10,962 nucleotides of DNA, taken from the NCBI GenBank assembly GCA_036388635.1, contig DASVRL010000290.1, positions 1 through 10,962 on the forward strand. Reading direction: 5' to 3'. The translations under genes were made by a program, and so were the position numbers. This document shows positions 5,688-10,962 of this stretch, one piece after another; positions within the stretch are counted from its first letter, which is position 1, and each line of letters begins with the position of its first letter. Source of the DNA: JALZHR01 sp036388635. GTDB taxonomy: Bacteria > Acidobacteriota > Blastocatellia > Pyrinomonadales > Pyrinomonadaceae. A model generated the notes under the pieces. The model was not told the origin of the DNA. It was given only the letters and a program-made list of their open reading frames with translations, and did not search any database.

Positions 5688-8600
5688 ATGCAGACGAAAA
5701 CGGCTTTTTCCAAAACTACCGCTTTAGGTGCGACATTCAATTCGAAGCCCAAAGGAAAAAAGGTATTTTGTGCAATCCTGACTTTGATTTTCGCATTATC
5801 GCTAAGCGCGATTTGGCTGGCGAACGGCGTTTCGTCGCAGGCGGAAGAACGGAAGAGCCTGCGCGGCGACGACGCGGTCAATAAGCTCAAGCAAAACGGG
5901 CAGTATGATTCGCTGATGGATGCGATGAAAGCGGCGCGGCGCGACGAGCGCGGTCGGAATGATTCTGACTCTTTCAACGCGCCCGAAGCTATGCCGCCGA
6001 CGGCGAAGCTGTACGCGCCGGACGGCGCGCCCGCTAACTTTTTCGGTTACAGCGTCGCCCTGAGCGGTGAGACGGCAATCGTCGGCGTGCCGCTCGACAG
6101 TCTGGAATCAATCAATCCGGCGAGCGTCAGCGAAGGCTCGGCTTACATTTTCACGAGAAGCGGCACGGCTTGGACTCTGCAGCAAAAGCTGACCGCATCC
6201 GACGCCGCGAACCGGGATTATTTCGGCGCGAACGTCTCGATTGACGGCGACACGGCAGTCGTCGGCGCGCTGTTCGACGATGTCGGTGCCAGCGTCAATC
6301 AAGGCTCGGCTTACGTCTTCACTCGTTCGGGAACTGTCTGGACGCAGCAGGCGAAGCTGACGGCAACGCAGGGCGCGGCGGGCGACCGCTTCGGCGTGAG
6401 CGTGGAAATCAGCGGCGAAACCGTCGTCGTCGGAACAAAGCGCGACCAGGGCGCGGCGTATGTTTTTACTCGTTCGGGCGCGACCTGGACGCAGCAGCAG
6501 CAATTGACGCCTTCGAACGGCGCGGCGGGCGACGAGTTTGGCGGCAGCGTGGCGATTAACGGCGAGACGATTCTCGTTTCGGCGACGGGTCGCCCGGTGT
6601 CGGGCGCAGACAATCAGGGGGCGGTGTATGTTTTCACGCGCGCGGGCGGCGTCTGGAGCGAGCAGCAAATTTTGACCGCCGTGGACGGCGCGGCGGGCGA
6701 CCGTTTCGGCAGCGACGTGGCGATTAAGGACGGCGCGGCAATCGTCGGCGCGTATTTTGACGACATCGGCGGGAATGTCGACCAAGGCTCGGCTTATATT
6801 TTTACCAGAAGCGGCAGCGTTTGGACGGAGCAGGCGAAACTGCTCGCGGCGGACGGCGTGGCGGGCGACCATTTCGGTTCGAGCGTGGCGCTCGGCGGCA
6901 ATACGGCGGTCGTCGGCGCGCCTGACAACGATTTTCCCGGCGTTTTAAGCGATATACATGTCGATGCGGGGTCGGCGTATGTTTTCACGGGCAGCGGCAC
7001 GATGTGGACGCAGCAGTCGCAGTTGTCGCAGGATAACGTCGGAGGAAGCTTCGGCGACGGAGCCAGATTCGGCGCGAGCGTCTCGATCAGCGGCGAGACC
7101 GTTCTCGTCGGAATTCCCGGAGCAGATAACGAGGACGGTTTCGCGGGCGTTTACGTTCGCGCGAACGGGGCTTGGAGTCTGCAAGCCTTTTTAGCCGATG
7201 ACGAAGACTCGTCGGGCGACGAATTCGGCTACAGCGTCGCCATCGACGGCGACACGGCGGTCGTCGGCGCACCTTACGACGACCTCGGCGCCAGCCGTGA
7301 ACAAGGCTCGGCTTACGTCTTCGTTCGTTCCGCGGCGACAAATACGTGGTCGTTTCAAGCAAAATTGACGGCGTCGGACGGCGTGAGCGGAATCGCTTTC
7401 GGCAGCGATGTCTCGATTTCCGGCAACACGATCGTTGTCGGGACGGGAATCGTCTTTGTCTCTTTCACGACTTCCGTCAATGCTGAAGCGGCATACGTCT
7501 TCGTCCGTTCGGGCGAGACTTGGACGCAGCAGCAAAAATTGACGCCGACGGACGGCGCGCCCGGCGAAGCGTTCGGCTCGACCGTCAGCATTTCCGGCGA
7601 GACGATCGTCGTCGGCGCGCCGTTCCACTTCACTCCCGATAGAGGCGCGGCATACGTCTTTGCGCGAGCGGGCGGAGCCTGGAGCCAGCAGCAAAAACTC
7701 TCTGCGGCAAACCCCGGACAAAACGACACTCATTACGGATACAGCGTCGCGGTTAGCGGCGAGACGATCATCGTCGGCGCGCCGCGCTACGGCAACGGCG
7801 GTCAAATCCACGCCTACGTTCGTACCGGCACCGCGCCGAATGTGTGGATACTCCAGCAAATTATCAGCGCCAACGACACGAACAACTGCGACGGTTTGGG
7901 AATCGAGGTCGCTCTGTCGGGCAACACGCTGATTGCCAGCACGAATCGCGGATTATATACCGGCGCGGGCTGCACCATCCAAAACGGCTATTCGGTTTAT
8001 ATTTTCGCCCGTTCCGGCATCATCTGGTCGAGGCAGCAAAAGCTGCACGATTCCAGGGTTCCCGTGTCGGATGTGGCGATCAACGGCGACACGGCGGTCT
8101 TCGGCACTACGGAAGACTCGGCTATCAACATCAATCAAACAGGGGCGCGCGTCTTTACACGCACCGGCACGAGCTGGACGCCGCGCGAGCCGCTCATCAC
8201 CGACGCCAACGGAACGAACAGCGGCGCGGCGGACGTCGCCGTTTTCGGCAGCACGGTCATCGTCGGCGCGACCGAGGACGAGCTTGATCTGAGCGTCAAT
8301 CAGGACGTTGATTTTACCAGCCATCAAGGCTCGGCTTACGTCTTTAATATTCCCGACGCTCAGGCGTGCGGCTTTACTCTTAATCCGACCAGCCAAGCCT
8401 TTACCTCGGCTGGCGGAAGCGGAAGTTTTACCGTGACGACCAGCAGCCCGAACTGTCCATGGCTGGCGGACAGCGATTCGCCATGGATAACCGTTACTTC
8501 CGCCACCAGTGGAACCGGCAACGCCACCATCAGCTTTTCGGTCGCCGCCAATCCAACTTCCAATCCGCGAACCGGAACAATCAACGTCGGCGGTCAAATC

Positions 8601-10880
8601 TTCACCGTCACGCAAGCCGGCATCATCGGCTCGATCTTTACCGTGATGAATACCAACGACAGCGGCGCGGGCAGTTTGCGAAACGCCATTGCGCAAGCCG
8701 TCATGACGACCGAATCAAGAACGATCGTTTTCGACCAGGCGGCTTTCAATACTCCGCAGACGATCACGCTCGCCACTAATCTTTTGATGAACAGCAACAA
8801 CGGCGGGACGATCACCATTTACGGTCCGGGAGCGAATCTTTTGACCATTACCGGCAACGGCGCGACGCGTATTTTTACCATCGGCTCAAACACGGTCGTC
8901 AGCATCAGCGGGATGACTCTGACCGGCGGCAACGGCACGGGCGACGTTTCTTCGGGAAACGGCGGGGCGATCTACAACAGCGCGGATCTGACGCTGAACG
9001 ACGTGGTCGTCAACGCCAACGCGACAACCGGCGGCGCCGGCAACTTCGGCGGCGGCATTTACGCCACGATTCGCCCCATAAGGCTGAACAACTGCGTCGT
9101 TTCCAATAACACGACGGCGGGCAGAGGCGGGGGAATTTACGTAGATTCAAACGTGACGGCGACCGTTTCCGCCACGACCGTCAGCAATAATACTTCGAAC
9201 GGATTCGGCGGCGGCATTTATTCGAGCGCTTTCGCGACATTGACGCTGACCGGCTCGAACGTTACCGGCAACACGACGAACATCAGCCTGGCGACGGACG
9301 GCGGCGGCGGAATTTTCACGGCTGGGACGACCTTTAATATGACCGATTCGTCCGTCAGCGGCAATCGGGCAGTCAACGGCTCGGGCGGCGGCATCAGTTT
9401 CAGCAACAGTGGGACGAACACGATTACGCGCTCGACCGTCAGCCATAATACGGCAGGCGTCAACGGCGGCGGAATTAACTTCAGCAACACGCAGCTGAAC
9501 GTGACGAATTCAACCATCAGCCATAACCGGGCAAACGGCAACGGCGGCGGAATCAATCGCAATAACACGACTCCGGCAACGCAGGTTTTCCGTTATACGA
9601 CCATTGCCTTCAATACCGCCGGAAACACAGGCGGCGGCGTGAACACGCAGGCGGCAATCCCGTTTAATAATACGATCGTCGGCGCCAACAGCGCGCAGAC
9701 TTCGCCGGATTACGCCGGAGCGCTCAATTCGGGCGGCTACAATCTAATAAAAGACACGACCGGCACGATTATTTCGGGAACGACGACCGGCAACATCACG
9801 GGCGTTGACCCGCGCCTCGACGGCGTGCTTCGCGACAACGGCGGGCTGACTAGAACTCTCGCGCTGCGTCCATCCAGCCCGGCGATCGATGCCGCAAATC
9901 CGGCTGATTTTCCCGCCACCGACCAGCGCGGCAGCCCGCGCCCGGTTGACGGCGACGGCGACGGCGGCGCGCGTTCCGACATCGGCGCGTATGAACGTCA
10001 GGCAAACGCTCTGGTCGCTGCGGCACTGTTCGATTTCGACGGCGACGGGCGGTCAGATTTAAGCGTCTTTCGTCCGTCGCAAGGCACTTGGTATTACAAC
10101 GCCTCGTCGAATAATCAGCTTTCCGGCGCGCAGTTCGGTTTAGCAACCGACCGTCTCGCGCCCGCCGATTACGACGGCGACGGCAAAACCGACATCGCCG
10201 TCTGGCGCGACGAGCCTTCAAATCCGGATAAAGCCAATTTTTATATTCTGCAAAGCTCGAACAGCACTTTCCGCGGCGCGCAATTCGGCAGAACGGGCGA
10301 TAATCCCAAAGTCGTCGGCGATTGGGACGGCGACGGCAAAGCCGATTTGGCGGTTTACCGCAATGGCTCGAACAATGGGCAAAGCTATTTCTTTTATCGC
10401 CCGTCGAGCCAGCCGACAGTCGATTTCGTGACCGTTTACTGGGGAATCGGCGGAGACTCGCCCGTGCGCGGGGATTACGACGGCGACGGCAGATTGGACG
10501 CGGCGGTTTACCGTCCTTCCAACGCGACCTGGTATATTCTGCAAAGCTCGAATTCGCAGCAGCGCTATGAGCAATGGGGCGTGCCGACCGACAAATTCGT
10601 TCCCGCCGATTACGACGGCGACGCGAAAACCGATTTGGCGGTTTTCCGCGACGGCACGTGGTATATCAAACAAAGCTCGAATAATCAGCAGCGCTTTGAA
10701 AACTTCGGTCTGGGAAGCGATACTCCGGTGCCCGCCGATTACGACGGCGACGGCAGAGCCGATATAGCGGTTTTCAGAAACGGAATTTGGTATCTCAGAC
10801 AAAGCACCGGCGGATTTGCGGCGCCGCAATTCGGACTTTCGACCGATGTTCCCGTTCCGAGCGCCTACATCAATCCGTAA
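5688..10880 (+). CDS. Secreted 1730-aa FG-GAP / BACON / beta-helix / VCBS protein
   Basis: Start at ATG 5688 rests on its Shine-Dalgarno and the upstream promoter. Residues 1-25 are basic, 26-46 hydrophobic (VFCAILTLIFALSLSAIWLAN), with possible signal cleavage near SSQA/EE (about 52). A charged linker (53-105) follows. Residues about 105-890 hold 14 FG-GAP repeats (F-G-x-x-V-x-I-S-G-x-T-x-V-V-G ... GSAYVFTRSG-x-W). Residues 894-980 form a BACON-like Ig domain (CGFTLNPTSQAF...PWITVTS...FTVTQAG) with two cysteines (894, 923) that could pair. Residues 984-1440 form a right-handed beta-helix beginning FTVMNTNDSGAGSLRNAI, with nine GGGI coils, and ending SPAIDAANPADFP...SDIGAYE, typical of choice-of-anchor-Q proteins. 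Residues 1449-1730 are six VCBS blades ending DVPVPSAYINP. No catalytic residues are evident; a structural, adhesive or ligand-binding extracellular role is inferred. Frame intact throughout; monocistronic. Confidence 0.93.
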   Translation: MQTKTAFSKTTALGATFNSKPKGKKVFCAILTLIFALSLSAIWLANGVSSQAEERKSLRGDDAVNKLKQNGQYDSLMDAMKAARRDERGRNDSDSFNAPEAMPPTAKLYAPDGAPANFFGYSVALSGETAIVGVPLDSLESINPASVSEGSAYIFTRSGTAWTLQQKLTASDAANRDYFGANVSIDGDTAVVGALFDDVGASVNQGSAYVFTRSGTVWTQQAKLTATQGAAGDRFGVSVEISGETVVVGTKRDQGAAYVFTRSGATWTQQQQLTPSNGAAGDEFGGSVAINGETILVSATGRPVSGADNQGAVYVFTRAGGVWSEQQILTAVDGAAGDRFGSDVAIKDGAAIVGAYFDDIGGNVDQGSAYIFTRSGSVWTEQAKLLAADGVAGDHFGSSVALGGNTAVVGAPDNDFPGVLSDIHVDAGSAYVFTGSGTMWTQQSQLSQDNVGGSFGDGARFGASVSISGETVLVGIPGADNEDGFAGVYVRANGAWSLQAFLADDEDSSGDEFGYSVAIDGDTAVVGAPYDDLGASREQGSAYVFVRSAATNTWSFQAKLTASDGVSGIAFGSDVSISGNTIVVGTGIVFVSFTTSVNAEAAYVFVRSGETWTQQQKLTPTDGAPGEAFGSTVSISGETIVVGAPFHFTPDRGAAYVFARAGGAWSQQQKLSAANPGQNDTHYGYSVAVSGETIIVGAPRYGNGGQIHAYVRTGTAPNVWILQQIISANDTNNCDGLGIEVALSGNTLIASTNRGLYTGAGCTIQNGYSVYIFARSGIIWSRQQKLHDSRVPVSDVAINGDTAVFGTTEDSAININQTGARVFTRTGTSWTPREPLITDANGTNSGAADVAVFGSTVIVGATEDELDLSVNQDVDFTSHQGSAYVFNIPDAQACGFTLNPTSQAFTSAGGSGSFTVTTSSPNCPWLADSDSPWITVTSATSGTGNATISFSVAANPTSNPRTGTINVGGQIFTVTQAGIIGSIFTVMNTNDSGAGSLRNAIAQAVMTTESRTIVFDQAAFNTPQTITLATNLLMNSNNGGTITIYGPGANLLTITGNGATRIFTIGSNTVVSISGMTLTGGNGTGDVSSGNGGAIYNSADLTLNDVVVNANATTGGAGNFGGGIYATIRPIRLNNCVVSNNTTAGRGGGIYVDSNVTATVSATTVSNNTSNGFGGGIYSSAFATLTLTGSNVTGNTTNISLATDGGGGIFTAGTTFNMTDSSVSGNRAVNGSGGGISFSNSGTNTITRSTVSHNTAGVNGGGINFSNTQLNVTNSTISHNRANGNGGGINRNNTTPATQVFRYTTIAFNTAGNTGGGVNTQAAIPFNNTIVGANSAQTSPDYAGALNSGGYNLIKDTTGTIISGTTTGNITGVDPRLDGVLRDNGGLTRTLALRPSSPAIDAANPADFPATDQRGSPRPVDGDGDGGARSDIGAYERQANALVAAALFDFDGDGRSDLSVFRPSQGTWYYNASSNNQLSGAQFGLATDRLAPADYDGDGKTDIAVWRDEPSNPDKANFYILQSSNSTFRGAQFGRTGDNPKVVGDWDGDGKADLAVYRNGSNNGQSYFFYRPSSQPTVDFVTVYWGIGGDSPVRGDYDGDGRLDAAVYRPSNATWYILQSSNSQQRYEQWGVPTDKFVPADYDGDAKTDLAVFRDGTWYIKQSSNNQQRFENFGLGSDTPVPADYDGDGRADIAVFRNGIWYLRQSTGGFAAPQFGLSTDVPVPSAYINP
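6042..8350 (+). repeat. Fourteen FG-GAP repeats in the 1730-aa protein
   Basis: The FG (or equivalent) position of each unit falls at residues 119, 179, 235, 284, 340, 396, 461, 513, 571, 629, 683, 737, 792 and 846, a mean spacing of 56 residues. Units 1-11 keep the FG or YG core; unit 12 has LG, and units 13 and 14 lose it (PVSDVAINGDTAVFG, GAADVAVFGSTVIVG). Between cores lies the strand pair GSAYVFTRSG-x-W-(T/S)-x-QQKL. This resembles the PF14312-type FG-GAP unit. Confidence 0.85.
8961..9644 (+). repeat. Nine-coil GGGI beta-helix repeat in the 1730-aa protein
   Basis: GGAIY, GGGIY (three times), GGGIF, GGGIS, GGGIN (twice) and GGGVN occur at residues 1092, 1121, 1147, 1174, 1206, 1233, 1260, 1286 and 1315, spaced 26-32 residues. 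Each is followed by a strand ending in V(S/T)(N/G/H)N. The regular pitch supports a parallel beta-helix with a glycine turn stacked along one edge. Confidence 0.85.
10032..10877 (+). repeat. Six-blade VCBS/FG-GAP array of the 1730-aa protein
   Basis: Calcium loops begin at 10032, 10167, 10320, 10473, 10608 and 10737 (residues 1449, 1494, 1545, 1596, 1641, 1684). Blades 2 and 3 are longer (51 residues) than the others (43-45). Blade 5 has DGDA in place of DGDG. The array ends in a half motif without a loop (STDVPVPSAYINP), as in gene 1. A 17-nt core of the loop coding sequence is identical in both genes. Confidence 0.9.
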
Positions 10881-10904
10881 ACAAATTTTTCTCTTCACAT
10901 AAAA

Positions 10905-10937
10905 AGCCGCCGGGCGTTTATTCAACGCCCGGCGGCT
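10905..10937. terminator. Strong hairpin after the 1730-aa protein gene
   Basis: AGCCGCCGGGCGTT (10905-10918) and AACGCCCGGCGGCT (10924-10937) form a perfect 14-bp GC-rich stem with loop TATTC, 24 nt after the stop. As with the palindrome at 3234, an A-run precedes it (10901-10905) and no T-run follows, so the canonical U-tract faces minus-strand transcription. It may serve both this gene and a convergent gene beyond the right edge. Confidence 0.7.
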
Positions 10938-10962
10938 GATAACCAATGTCCGCCAGTTAAAT

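Noticed and set aside
6108..6872. Long minus-strand open frames inside the FG-GAP region (up to about 254 codons)
   Set aside because: They are arginine/alanine-rich antisense shadows of the GC-biased, repetitive coding sequence, and the repeat periodicity clearly belongs to the + frame.
1..10962. tRNA, rRNA, riboswitch, transposase, phage or toxin-antitoxin genes
   Set aside because: Nothing resembling conserved RNA cores or these protein families was seen on either strand; the gaps hold only the hairpins and the relic described.

Overview
The window reads as chromosomal DNA of a Gram-negative soil-type bacterium, most likely Acidobacteriota and probably the Blastocatellia/Pyrinomonadales branch. 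This placement is inferred from protein style: both large genes end in FG-GAP/VCBS blades of the type D(Y/F)DGDGK(S/A/T)D-(I/P)AV(Y/F)R-(D/N)GTWY-x-(L/R)(Q/R)S-xxGF-xxxQFG, which I associate with secreted proteins of that group. No rRNA or other marker gene is present to test it.

Layout, all genes on the + strand: (1) 1-3213, the 3' part of a very large secreted protein that enters from the left: right-handed beta-helix, about five Ig-like domains, then six Ca-loop VCBS blades. (2) 3214-3754, a 541-bp gap holding a perfect 44-nt palindrome, a minus-strand relic of a VCBS C-terminus, and two near-identical 26-nt hairpins. (3) 3755-4522, a DUF2236/MpaB-type putative haem oxygenase. (4) 4660-5397, an unrecognised five-TM membrane protein with a basic N-terminal tail, followed by a terminator-like hairpin. 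(5) 5688-10880, a complete 1730-aa secreted protein: signal peptide, 14 FG-GAP repeats, BACON-like Ig domain, beta-helix with nine GGGI coils ending in a choice-of-anchor-Q-type signature, then six VCBS blades like those of gene 1. (6) 10905-10937, a strong hairpin close to the right edge.

The two giant proteins are probably exported, calcium-binding surface or extracellular proteins that share a C-terminal module behind unrelated N-terminal domains. The relic at 3382-3486 shows that a third, oppositely oriented copy of this module once lay between them. The two middle genes are not visibly connected to the giant genes in function; gaps of 137-541 bp, a terminator-like hairpin and promoter-like sites suggest separate transcription units rather than one operon. 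I saw no tRNA, rRNA, CRISPR array, transposase or defence system.
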